The notes under the pieces are model-generated. The model saw only the letters and a list, made by a program, of their open reading frames with translations. It ran no database searches and was not told where the DNA came from. A stretch of 64,000 nucleotides of DNA, taken from assembly GCF_026017845.1 (NCBI RefSeq), contig NZ_CP100416.1, forward strand, positions 6,591,652-6,655,651. Direction: 5' to 3'. The translations under genes were made by a program, and so were the position numbers. Position 1 is the first letter of the stretch. Every line of letters begins with the position of its first letter. The DNA is from Amycolatopsis mediterranei (GTDB lineage Bacteria > Actinomycetota > Actinomycetes > Mycobacteriales > Pseudonocardiaceae). This document shows positions 51,627 through 59,700 of this stretch, in pieces.

Positions 51627-52807
51627 CGGCGGCCGGGCTCGATCTGGACCGGCTGTCCTTCGACCGCGGCGCGCACCTGCTGCTGCAGCGCGCCCTCGCG
51701 GACCTCTCCCCCGGTGACCGCCTGGCCGTCACCGGCGCCGACCCGGCGCTACCCGTGCACCTGCGAGCGTGGTGCCGCGAACACGGCCACCACGTGGAGG
51801 CCGACGAAGCCGGCCTGTCGGTCGTCCGCGGCCGCGCCGACCTGGATCGGTGGGCGGGCGCCGAGCGGGCCGGCGACCCGGCTCCGTCCGGCGTGGTGGA
51901 AGCACCACCCGCGCGGTGGGGCCTGGCGGCGCGCGGTGCGCTCGTGGAGGCCGGTGGCCCGGAACCGCGGTTCGACTTCGGCCACCGCGACGCGGTCTGG
52001 GCCGACGTCGCGCCGGCGCTGTACCGGCACGCCGCGTCGGCGCAGTGGGACCCCGACCAAGCCGTCGACTGGACCGCGGAGTTCGCCCTGCCCGCCGAGA
52101 TCGAGCAGGCCGTGGTCCAGGTGATGACCTACCTGATCGAGAACGAGCAGGCCGCCCTGGTCATCCCCGCCCGGCTGCTCGGCCGCATCCACCCCCACTT
52201 CCGCGAGGTCATGCAGCTGCTGGCCGTGCAGACCGCCGACGAAGCCCGGCACATGGACGTCTTCACCCGCCGCGCCCTGCTCCGCGGCGGCCGGCTCGGC
52301 ACCTCGTCCGCCGGCGGCCGCGAGTCACTGGCCACCCTGCTCGACGAACCCGACTTCTCCATGGCGTCGTTCATGCTGTCGGTTCTCGGCGAAGGCACGT
52401 TCCTCAACCTCCTGGAGTTCCTGGAGCGCACCGCACCGGACCCGGTCACCCGCCGGGTGACCGGGCTCGCCCGGCGCGACGAAGCCCGCCACGTCGCCTT
52501 CGGCGTCGCCCACCTGCACCACCTCGGCACCATCGACCCGCACCTGCGGACCCGGCTGCGCGCGGCGATCGAGCGCCGGCACGACGCTTTGATCGACACG
52601 GCCGGGCTCAACCAAGACGTCTTCGACGCACTCGTCGTCCTGGCCGCCGGCTCGTGGTCCGGGGAAGCGATCGGGCGCGGCTGGGACCAGGTCCAAGCGC
52701 TGCAGGCCGAAATGGACGAAGGACGGCGCCGCCGGCTGGTCCACATCGGATTCCCCGACGACGAAGCCACCGAACTGTCCCGGCTGCACACCCGCAATTT
52801 CATGTGA
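51623..52807 (+). CDS. TusA-like plus ferritin-like diiron protein
   Basis: GTG 51623 overlaps the previous stop. 394 residues. The N-terminal ~80 residues (GLDLDRLSFDRGAHLLLQRA, PVHLRAWCREHGHHVE) fold like TusA/SirA, but the usual CPxP sulfur-carrying Cys is absent. Residues ~110-390 are a ferritin-like four-helix bundle with MTYLIENEQAALVIPAR, TADEARHMDVFTRRAL, EGTFLNLLEFLERTA and RDEARHVAFG: Glu-x-x-His and DEARH ligands for a diiron centre. Likely an O2-using oxygenase or oxidase that works with the flavoenzyme and the binding-fold protein. Confidence 0.82.
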   Translation: MTAAGLDLDRLSFDRGAHLLLQRALADLSPGDRLAVTGADPALPVHLRAWCREHGHHVEADEAGLSVVRGRADLDRWAGAERAGDPAPSGVVEAPPARWGLAARGALVEAGGPEPRFDFGHRDAVWADVAPALYRHAASAQWDPDQAVDWTAEFALPAEIEQAVVQVMTYLIENEQAALVIPARLLGRIHPHFREVMQLLAVQTADEARHMDVFTRRALLRGGRLGTSSAGGRESLATLLDEPDFSMASFMLSVLGEGTFLNLLEFLERTAPDPVTRRVTGLARRDEARHVAFGVAHLHHLGTIDPHLRTRLRAAIERRHDALIDTAGLNQDVFDALVVLAAGSWSGEAIGRGWDQVQALQAEMDEGRRRRLVHIGFPDDEATELSRLHTRNFM

Positions 52808-52828
52808 CCCGGTGGACAACAGCGACCT

Positions 52829-53680
52829 CTACGCGGAGACGGGTTCGAGGGCCTCACCGACCGGGCGGGGTTCGGCCGCCGGAGCGGAGCCGCCGCGACC
52901 GAGGAAGCCGTAACCCGCGCCGACGAGCACGCCACCACCGACAAGGTTGCCCAGACCGACCAGCACCAAGTTCACCGCGAAAGCCCCGAAAGTCGCACCC
53001 GGCACGTCCTCGAACATGCCGAGGGAGAACACCGTCATGTTGGCCACCACGTGCTCGAACCCGGAGCCGATGAACGCCAGCAGGCACCAGAAGATCAGCG
53101 TCAGCTTCGCGCCGTCCGACTTCGTCCGCGCGGCCATCCAGACCGCGAGGCATACCAGGAAGTTGCACAACACGCCACGGAAGAACAGCATCACCGCCGG
53201 CTCCGCGGCCTTGGCCTTCACCGTCGCCGCCAGCAGCGCGGCCGCGGGTGCGGCGTGCCCGGGAGTGGCTCCGGCCTGCAGGATTCCGCTTTCGTGGACC
53301 AGCCAGGCGAACACGACCGAGCCGGCCAGGTTGCCTGCGAACGATCCCGCGATCACCGCGAACCCGGCGCCCACTCCGCGACGGCCCGCGAACATGCCCT
53401 GCACCATCGTCATCATGTTCCCGGTCGACAGCTCACCGCCCGCGAACACCACCAGCGTCAAGGCGATCCCGAACACCAGCCCCTGCACGAGTTTCGTCCA
53501 CGGCGACTGTGCCGCGTTGAGCGGTCCTGTCACCGCGAGCAGCAGTACGACGGCGACTCCGATGTAGGCACCCGCCAGCGCCGAGCTCACCAGGTACCGG
53601 CCTGGCCGGCGCAGCTCGCCGATCTTGCTTCGGGCGGCGTCCGCCTGGACACTGAGGGCTTCGGCAATCGGGACGGGCAC
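52829..53680 (-). CDS. Formate/nitrite transporter (FNT family)
   Basis: GTG 53680 follows AGGAGGAG. 283 residues, six membrane helices. It has the FNT marks VVFAGGELSTGNMMTMVQG (first loop) and IGSGFEHVVANMTVFSLG (second loop with the central pore His). Given the formate dehydrogenase operon upstream, formate or nitrite passage is the likely job. The stop lies 21 bp from the convergent ferritin-like gene. A CAACAGTT motif sits 57 bp upstream. Confidence 0.92.
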   Translation of the reverse strand: MPVPIAEALSVQADAARSKIGELRRPGRYLVSSALAGAYIGVAVVLLLAVTGPLNAAQSPWTKLVQGLVFGIALTLVVFAGGELSTGNMMTMVQGMFAGRRGVGAGFAVIAGSFAGNLAGSVVFAWLVHESGILQAGATPGHAAPAAALLAATVKAKAAEPAVMLFFRGVLCNFLVCLAVWMAARTKSDGAKLTLIFWCLLAFIGSGFEHVVANMTVFSLGMFEDVPGATFGAFAVNLVLVGLGNLVGGGVLVGAGYGFLGRGGSAPAAEPRPVGEALEPVSA

Positions 53681-53736
53681 GGTGACTCCTCCTGGCGGTA
53701 TCGGCTACGGCGATCGCACGATCGCTTGCCCAGTCG

Positions 53737-53746
53737 AACTGTTGCC
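53737..53746 (-). promoter_or_regulatory. GGCAACAGTT motif upstream of the FNT gene
   Basis: AACTGTTGCC on the + strand, so GGCAACAGTT on the FNT strand, 57 bp before its start codon and at about the right place for a regulator site near -35. Confidence 0.5.
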
Positions 53747-53828
53747 AAGGACATGACAGTGACGCGGTGATCACGGTCTCGTGACCGAATTCGCACCGTC
53801 GCGACTTGGCCGCGTGAGGACGCCCATA

Positions 53829-53868
53829 CGAGCCAAAGACGACACAACAGCGTGTCCTCTTTGGCTCG
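53829..53868. repeat. 40-bp hairpin with 17-bp arms
   Basis: Left arm CGAGCCAAAGACGACAC (53829-53845), loop AACAGC, right arm GTGTCCTCTTTGGCTCG (53852-53868): 11 bp and 5 bp of perfect pairing with one C-C mismatch. There is no T-run. It could be a terminator, a REP-like element or the core of a small RNA. Confidence 0.65.
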
Positions 53869-54074
53869 AACGGAACGCTCGCCGACCTCAAGCGTCATGT
53901 GAGCCTGTGCGCGGCCTTGCTGGATCTGTCGCGACGACGCAGCGCGCCGCCGACGCGGTCGGCCAAGCGGTCGCGACGCCGCCGAGACCGACGGACTCGC
54001 CCACGCCGCCACCACGAACCACGCCGGACGGACGCCAGCTGAGGGGTGACGGTCGTCCGGCCGACCCGGGGGAA

Positions 54075-54134
54075 AGAGGATGGCTCGTCGAACGGCTGCC
54101 GCAAGCAGCCGGGGGAACCGGCGGGCCATCCTCT
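54075..54134. ncRNA. Possible structured element (nested hairpins)
   Basis: Outer arms AGAGGATGGC (54075-54084) and GCCATCCTCT (54125-54134) enclose an inner hairpin GGCTGC-CGCAA-GCAGCC (54094-54110). Such nested pairing in a gene-free gap is consistent with a small RNA or a regulator of the small peptide gene 140 bp further on. No family recognised. Confidence 0.35.
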
Positions 54135-54273
54135 CCGGCGGCCCACCCGTGACGGGGCGCCTTCCCGAGGGACGAGCCTGCCGGCGGAATCCGGGGCGCG
54201 CCGTCCGCGCAACCGGTGACCGGCATCCCGGAGGCGCACCTTCTTGCCCACCGTCCTGCTCGTGCTGACGGCG

Positions 54274-54366
54274 TTACGGTTTCTGTCGCCGTCTGGCCAA
54301 ACGCAGCGCCAGCACGACGGCCAGGAACACCCCGATGAGGGTTGAAGCGGTGACGAGGTGGTTCAT
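54274..54366 (-). CDS. 30-aa small membrane peptide
   Basis: ATG 54366 follows a GGAGG site. It reads MNHLVTASTLIGVFLAVVLA then LRLARRRQKP: one membrane helix and a basic end. The ribosome site and sharp hydrophobic/basic pattern make it credible. It lies downstream of the antiporter gene, possibly as its small partner. It is not KdpF-like in detail. Confidence 0.5.
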   Translation of the reverse strand: MNHLVTASTLIGVFLAVVLALRLARRRQKP

Positions 54367-54541
54367 GAGCTGACCTCCGGCGAGCGAGATTCCCGCCAGC
54401 ATATCGCTGGGCTCACGCCAAAACGATGGCCACGAAAGATGTCGTGACCACCACGGCCGCCAGCAAGATTTCTTCGCTGTCGAGGGGTCATGACCGCGAC
54501 TCCTCGTCCATCGGACCCCGTACTCTGCCCGTTTACCGTGT

Positions 54542-55834
54542 TCAGGCGAAAACGAAGTAGCGCAGCCACAGGTACGGTGCCGCGACCAGCACGGTGATCA
54601 CGGTGACGACCGCGCCCTTCTTGGTGAATTCCCAAAACGAGATCGGCGAACCGGAGCGGGCGGCGATACCCAGCATGACGACGTTGGCACTGGCGCCGAC
54701 CGCCGTCATGTTGCCGCCGAAGTCGGCGCCGATCGCCAGCGACCACCACAGCGCCTCGGAATGCGCCGGATCGGGGATGTCCTCAGTGAGGGCGAGCACC
54801 AGCGGACTCATCGTCGCCACATACGGGATGTTGTCGATGACGCCCGACAGCACCGCCGACACGCCCAGGATGAGCGTCACCGCGAGCAGGGCGTTGCCGC
54901 CGGTGGCGTCGGCGGCGAGGCGGGCGAGCGTCCCGATGACCCCGGTCTTGACCAGCGCGCCGATCATGATGAACAACCCGGCGAAGAACAGCAGGGTTTC
55001 CCATTCGACGCCGGCGAGGTACTGCTTCGGCTCGGCTCCGGAGATCAGCACGAGGACGCCGGCGCCGAGCAGAGCCACGATCGACGGCTCGATGTGGATC
55101 ACCGAGTGCAGCACGAAACCGGCGAACACCGCGAGCAGCACGACGCCGCATTTGATTAGCAGTTCAGGTTTCTGGATCGCTTCGCGTTCGTTGAGCGCCA
55201 TCACGTCGGCCACCCTCGCCGGGTCGACCGTGAACGAGCCGCGGAACAACCGCGGCAGGACCAGGGTGAACACGACCAGTTCGATCGCCACGAGCGGGGC
55301 CAGGTTGACCAGGAAGTCGTTGAACGCCAGGCCCGCGCGGCTGCCGATGATGATGTTCGGCGGGTCACCGATCAACGTTGCCGTGCCGCCGATGTTGGAG
55401 GCGAGCACCTCGGCGATGAGGAACGGGACCGGTTTGATGTCCAGCCGGTCGCAGACCAGCAGCGTCACCGGGGCGATCAGCAGGACGGTCGTGACGTTGT
55501 CCAGGAACGCCGAAGCGACCGCGGTGATCAGGCACAGCAGGATCATCACCCGCAGCGGCGAGCCCTTGGCCCGTTTCGCCGCCCAGATCGCGACGTACTC
55601 GAAGACGCCGGTCCGGCGCAGGATGCCGACGATGATCATCATGCCGAGCAGCAGGAAGATGACGTTCCAGTCGACGCCGGTGTCTTCGGAGAAGAACGCG
55701 TCTTCCGAGCCGCTCACGCCCAGCGCGAGCACGACCCCGGCGCCGCCGAGCGCGGCGGCCATCTTCGGGATCTTCTCGGTCGCGATGAAGAGGTAGGCGA
55801 CCACGAACACGGTGACGGCGATGACGGTGCTCAT
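54542..55834 (-). CDS. ArsB/NhaD-family ion transporter
   Basis: 430 residues from ATG 55834, about 11 membrane helices. It has the CitM/ArsB/NhaD marks: ASAFLDNVTTVLLIAPVTLL, ASNIGGTATLIGDPPNIIIG and SGVIDNIPYVATMSPLVLAL, plus GADFGGNMTAVGASANVVML. The repeated D-N and G-D-P-P-N motifs fit a Na+/H+ antiporter of the NhaD type better than ArsB. Follows a CBS protein gene on the same strand with 20 bp between. Confidence 0.87.
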   Translation of the reverse strand: MSTVIAVTVFVVAYLFIATEKIPKMAAALGGAGVVLALGVSGSEDAFFSEDTGVDWNVIFLLLGMMIIVGILRRTGVFEYVAIWAAKRAKGSPLRVMILLCLITAVASAFLDNVTTVLLIAPVTLLVCDRLDIKPVPFLIAEVLASNIGGTATLIGDPPNIIIGSRAGLAFNDFLVNLAPLVAIELVVFTLVLPRLFRGSFTVDPARVADVMALNEREAIQKPELLIKCGVVLLAVFAGFVLHSVIHIEPSIVALLGAGVLVLISGAEPKQYLAGVEWETLLFFAGLFIMIGALVKTGVIGTLARLAADATGGNALLAVTLILGVSAVLSGVIDNIPYVATMSPLVLALTEDIPDPAHSEALWWSLAIGADFGGNMTAVGASANVVMLGIAARSGSPISFWEFTKKGAVVTVITVLVAAPYLWLRYFVFA

Positions 55835-55853
55835 GCCACCGCCCACGCCGGGG

Positions 55854-56300
55854 TCAGTGCGGCGCCAGCGCCAGCTCGAGCAGCCGGGACGCCGAAACCA
55901 CGCCGAGCAGCGTCTTGCCCTCCATGACCGCGACCAGCGGACACCGCAGCCGGGCCATCATCGCCGCGACCTCGACGATCGTGTCGTCGGAGCTCACCCG
56001 GGGCAGCTCGGTGGCCTTCTCCGGCAGCAGCGAGCGCACAGTCTTGCCGGCCAGCTTGTCCGCGACCCGATCGGCCATCGACTCGTTCAGCACCCCGGCC
56101 AGCGAAGGGTCGTCGCGCACGTAGTTCGGGATGAGGAACTGCACCACCTGCGAGGCCGGCAGCACCGACTGCGGGCAGCCCGTCTTGTCGGTCACGACCA
56201 GGCCGGGCAGCCGCCGCTCGGCCAGCAGCCGGGCGGCGTCCAGCGCGTCGGAGTCCAGCTCCACGACCGGGTATTCCTCGGCCATCTCGGCGGCGTGCAT
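55854..56300 (-). CDS. CBS-domain-pair protein
   Basis: 148 residues, two CBS units: AARLLAERRLPGLVVTDKTG and VEVAAMMARLRCPLVAVMEG with GVVSASRLLELAL. CBS pairs bind adenosine nucleotides or ligands and gate partner channels. Set between two antiporter genes in one operon, so it is probably their soluble regulator. Confidence 0.87.
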   Translation of the reverse strand: MHAAEMAEEYPVVELDSDALDAARLLAERRLPGLVVTDKTGCPQSVLPASQVVQFLIPNYVRDDPSLAGVLNESMADRVADKLAGKTVRSLLPEKATELPRVSSDDTIVEVAAMMARLRCPLVAVMEGKTLLGVVSASRLLELALAPH

Positions 56301-56339
56301 CGTCCCAGCGTACGACGTCCCGAGCGGGGGCGCCGGGGT

Positions 56340-57566
56340 TCATGGGCTTCTCCTGTCGGTTTCTTGACGGTCCTCGGCGCGGGTGGCGTGGCCGGTGGGC
56401 AGGTTGTCCGGGGGCTCGACTCGAAGCGCCTTGGCGATGGGGACGTCGGTCGAGGAGTGCAGCACGATCGACAACGCGATCGTCACGGCGACGAGGTCGA
56501 ACACCAGCTCGCTGTCCGGAATTCCGGATTGCAACGCGAGCAGTCCGTAAACCACCGACGCGAACCCTTTCGGCCCGAACCACGCCGCGGTCGAGCGTTC
56601 CCGCCCCGACATCGGGGTGCGCAGCAGCGACAGCAGCACGGCGGCCGGCCGGACCAGCACGATCGCCAGCACGGCGACGACCCACGCGCCGACGCTCAGG
56701 TGCGACAGCCGGTCGGGGGTGATCAGGGCGCCGAACACCAGCAGCGCGGCGAACTTCGTGATCTCCGACAGCAAGTCACCCAGCGGTTCGAAGTGCTCGG
56801 CCGCGACCTTGTCCATCGTCGCCAGCGTCGAGCCGGCGGCGAACGCGGCCAGGTACGGGTTCGCGTGCGTGAGATGACACCCCGCGTAGAGCATCACGGC
56901 GATCGCCAACGGTCCGAGCGCTTGCAGCCGCGGTTCGGCGGTGAGCACCTTGAGCCGCCACGCCAGGCACACCAGCGCCGGCACCGCAATACCCAGCACC
57001 AGCCCGAGCACGAGTTCGAGCGCGACCGTGCCCAGATCGGACTCGGTGTGCGCGGCGGTGGCCAGGAAGATCAGCACGAACGGCAGCGCCAGGCCGTCGT
57101 TGAGGCCGGACTCGACGTTGAGCAGCCGCCGCAGCCGCAACGGCACGTCGTCACGCCCGACGATCGCCGCCGCGAACACCGGGTCCGTCGGCGACAGGAT
57201 CGCCCCGACCAGCAACGCGGTCGGCCAGTCCAGCCCGACGAGGAAGTGCGCCGGCACGGCCACGCCGATCATGGTCAGCGGCATCCCCAGCCCGAGCGCC
57301 CGGCCGGAGAGCCGCCAGCCTTCCCGCAGTGCCGGCAGGCTCGCTCGCTGGCCGTCGGTGAACAGGACGGTGAAGAGCGCGATGTCCGCCAGCGCGGTGA
57401 CCAGCGGATCGCGGGGATGGATCTCGACCAGCCCGAACCCGCCCTGCCCGATCAGGGCTCCGGCCAGCAGGAACAGCAACGCCGTCGACAGGATCGTGCG
57501 GGCGGCGACGCCGGACAGCGACACGCTGATCAACAGCACGACGCCGAACGCCAAGATGAGCGCCAT
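56340..57566 (-). CDS. Cation/proton antiporter (CPA1, NhaP-like)
   Basis: 408 residues from ATG 57566, about 12 membrane helices. LVGAILSPTDPVFAAAIVG has the conserved Asp; RLLNVESGLNDGLALPFVLI has the Asn-Asp pair; FGPKGFASVVYGLLAL is the C-terminal signature. The RCK domain is absent, unlike the antiporter at 22145. First of three genes with the CBS and NhaD-like proteins. Confidence 0.88.
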   Translation of the reverse strand: MALILAFGVVLLISVSLSGVAARTILSTALLFLLAGALIGQGGFGLVEIHPRDPLVTALADIALFTVLFTDGQRASLPALREGWRLSGRALGLGMPLTMIGVAVPAHFLVGLDWPTALLVGAILSPTDPVFAAAIVGRDDVPLRLRRLLNVESGLNDGLALPFVLIFLATAAHTESDLGTVALELVLGLVLGIAVPALVCLAWRLKVLTAEPRLQALGPLAIAVMLYAGCHLTHANPYLAAFAAGSTLATMDKVAAEHFEPLGDLLSEITKFAALLVFGALITPDRLSHLSVGAWVVAVLAIVLVRPAAVLLSLLRTPMSGRERSTAAWFGPKGFASVVYGLLALQSGIPDSELVFDLVAVTIALSIVLHSSTDVPIAKALRVEPPDNLPTGHATRAEDRQETDRRSP

Positions 57567-57694
57567 CGAACTCCCTACGGTCGGCGATACCGCCCGCCGC
57601 CCGGGGTGGGCACGGACAGGCCGACCAGACTTCCCGGCACTCCTGCGCGTAAAGATGCCGCATGGACCGGCCGAGAGCAAACCGACGGCGGCTC

Positions 57695-57710
57695 ATCACC
57701 CTGTGGTGAT
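57695..57710. repeat. Short inverted repeat ATCACC-CTGT-GGTGAT
   Basis: 16-bp element, 6-bp arms, 30 bp downstream of the small membrane protein stop. It could end its transcript or be a regulator site of the antiporter operon (start 129 bp away). Confidence 0.4.
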
Positions 57711-57739
57711 ACTCACCCGGCCACCGCCCGCCCGGAGCT

Positions 57740-57964
57740 TCAGTCCTGACGTCGTTCGCCCGGCTGGTGATCGAATCTCGCGCTCCTGGTCATCACCAGG
57801 AAGACGATCAAGCCGACCGTGACGACGGCGTCGATGACTGTCGGAACCCACTGGAACTCGCCAGTCAGCTGATTTGCCAGGAGGATCAACGGCGGCCCGG
57901 CCACACCGCAGAAGAACAGGTTGATCTTCATCGTCTTGCGAGTTGCTCGTAGGTCCTTTTCCAC
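57740..57964 (-). CDS. Small two-helix membrane protein, unknown
   Basis: GTG 57964 follows GGAGG. 74 residues: basic start (VEKDLRATRKTMK), then INLFFCGVAGPPLILLANQL and PTVIDAVVTVGLIVFLVMTR, and a charged end. No family recognised. It lies upstream of and in the same direction as the antiporter operon. Confidence 0.7.
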   Translation of the reverse strand: MEKDLRATRKTMKINLFFCGVAGPPLILLANQLTGEFQWVPTVIDAVVTVGLIVFLVMTRSARFDHQPGERRQD

Positions 57965-58219
57965 TGCTGCCTCCGGACGTGAACCACAGTTCCGGCAGCG
58001 CACCGGTACCAGGTTGCGACGCATCAGGCGGCATCGCTGCGCGACCGGAAGTACCTCACTTGGGCACATCCGGCCATGCTGCCCCCGCAAGAATGTCGCA
58101 AAGACCCGATACTGGCCAGGCGGGCGCGTTACCTGCCAACGTGGCGATCGCCGACCCGCAAGGAATGCGTTAGAAAGTCAGCGAAAGCCTTGACTCCCCC
58201 ACGACGAAGGACCCGCCCC

Positions 58220-59611
58220 GTGCCCCGCATCACCACAGTTCCACCACACCCGCGGCCGGGGCTGATGCACCGCCGTGGCGTGCTGCTGTTCGCGTTCGCC
58301 TTCGCCGTGATGGCCGACCCGGTCTCGTCCGTGGCGTACGCGATCGAGGCGGCGCTGCGGGCGCTGCACGGCGATCTGGCGCTGCTGCTGCCGACGATGG
58401 CGCTGGTCGTCGGGATCGTGGTGCTGGTCATCGTGAACTACCACCAGCTGGTCGCCCGCTACCCGCAGGGCGGCGGCGCGGCCGCGGCGACCGGCGAGGC
58501 GTTCGGCGAAGGCGCCGCGTTCATCCCGATCGGGGCGCTCATCGTCGACTTCGTGCTCACCATCGCCATCAGCTCCGCGGCCGGTGCCTCCGCGGTGATC
58601 GCGTTCGTCCCCGCACTCGCGCCGTGGCGGGTCCTGATCGCGGTCCTGCTGGTCGCGGTGGTGGCCGGCGGAACGTGGTTCGGGCACCTCGGCCGGACGG
58701 TGTTCGCCGTGATGACCGTGGCGTTCATCGCCCTCGCCGTCGCCGTGCTGGTGTCCGGGCTGTTCGTCGACCCGCGGCCCGCCGGGACCACCAGTGCCGA
58801 TCCGGGGCATTCGCCGCTGGTGGCGGTGGCGCTGGCGTTCCCGGTCGCGATGGCACTGGCCACCGGCATCGAAGCCCCGTCCTCGGCGATCGCGCAGCTC
58901 GGCCAGCTCGACGATCCCGGGCGACGCCGGTTCGGCCGGGTCACGCTGTGGCTGACGCTGGGTGTGGTGGGCACCATCACCCTCGCCTTGACCGCGCAGG
59001 CGGTCCGGCTCGGCATCGGCGTCCCGCACGAGGACACCACCCAGGTCGCCGAGCTCGCCCGCGCGGCCACTTCGACGCCGGTGTTCGCCGCGTTCCAGCT
59101 GACCACCGCGCTGTTGCTGCTGTCCGCGGCGAGTTCGTCGTTCCAGGCCGGACCGGGCCTGTTCAAGGCGCTCGCGCGGCACCGCCACGCGGACGGCACC
59201 ACCACGGGCATCCTCCCGGCCGGGCTGGGCCGCACCAACAACCACCACACGCCGTACTGGGGTGTCGTGGTGTTCCTGGTGGCCGCCGGCGCGGTGACGG
59301 CCGCGGCCGGCGGGCGGGACCAGGAGCTCGTCCTGTTCTACGCGGCCTCGGTGTTCGTCAGTTTCCTCGCCGGCCTGACCGCGATGGCCAAGTTCTCCCT
59401 GCGGGAGCGGCGGATCGGGTTCCTCGTGGTCAACCTCGTCGGTGCACTGGCGGTCGGGTTCACCCTCGTGGTGAACCTGACCCGCGGCGACCCGATCATC
59501 TCCATCGCCGCCTCGCTGCTCATCGCCGCCGGGCTGTACTGGCTGTGGGTCCGGTCCGGACGTCCGCGCGGCATCCGCAACATCGCCGCCGAGGCCGAGC
59601 ACGAGGAATGA
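58220..59611 (+). CDS. APC-superfamily amino acid permease
   Basis: 463 residues from GTG 58220 (GAAGGA upstream; frame open before that). About 12 membrane helices. VLLFAFAFAVMADPVSSVAYA and YPQGGGAAAATGEAFG are the start of the APC fold; PVAMALATGIEAPSSAIAQLG holds the sixth-helix break and GPGLFKALARHRH the ninth-to-tenth loop. It probably imports or exchanges an amino acid, and resembles permeases annotated as APC family of unknown substrate. Confidence 0.88.
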   Translation: MPRITTVPPHPRPGLMHRRGVLLFAFAFAVMADPVSSVAYAIEAALRALHGDLALLLPTMALVVGIVVLVIVNYHQLVARYPQGGGAAAATGEAFGEGAAFIPIGALIVDFVLTIAISSAAGASAVIAFVPALAPWRVLIAVLLVAVVAGGTWFGHLGRTVFAVMTVAFIALAVAVLVSGLFVDPRPAGTTSADPGHSPLVAVALAFPVAMALATGIEAPSSAIAQLGQLDDPGRRRFGRVTLWLTLGVVGTITLALTAQAVRLGIGVPHEDTTQVAELARAATSTPVFAAFQLTTALLLLSAASSSFQAGPGLFKALARHRHADGTTTGILPAGLGRTNNHHTPYWGVVVFLVAAGAVTAAAGGRDQELVLFYAASVFVSFLAGLTAMAKFSLRERRIGFLVVNLVGALAVGFTLVVNLTRGDPIISIAASLLIAAGLYWLWVRSGRPRGIRNIAAEAEHEE

Positions 59612-59700
59612 CGTGCCGGGCGGAGTACGGGTACGCTCACCAGCGGTGTGCCGGGAAGCCTGGTCGGCGTCGTTGAACCCGTCGATGTCAGGAGCACGCC

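Larger units (their letters stand above)
53747..54273. other. 527-bp gene-free gap with two strong hairpins
   Basis: No convincing coding frame. Its notable contents are the hairpins at 53829-53868 and 54075-54134, which are listed separately. Confidence 0.5.

Noticed and set aside
54420..54500. Hydrophobic frame on the reverse strand near 54430-54490 (reads EILLAAVVVTTSFVAIVLA)
   Set aside because: No usable start codon in that frame.
55834..55853. A riboswitch (c-di-AMP ydaO type) upstream of the antiporter genes
   Set aside because: Gaps in front of the NhaD-like gene are too short (20 bp), and no matching conserved core was seen near 57566-57740.
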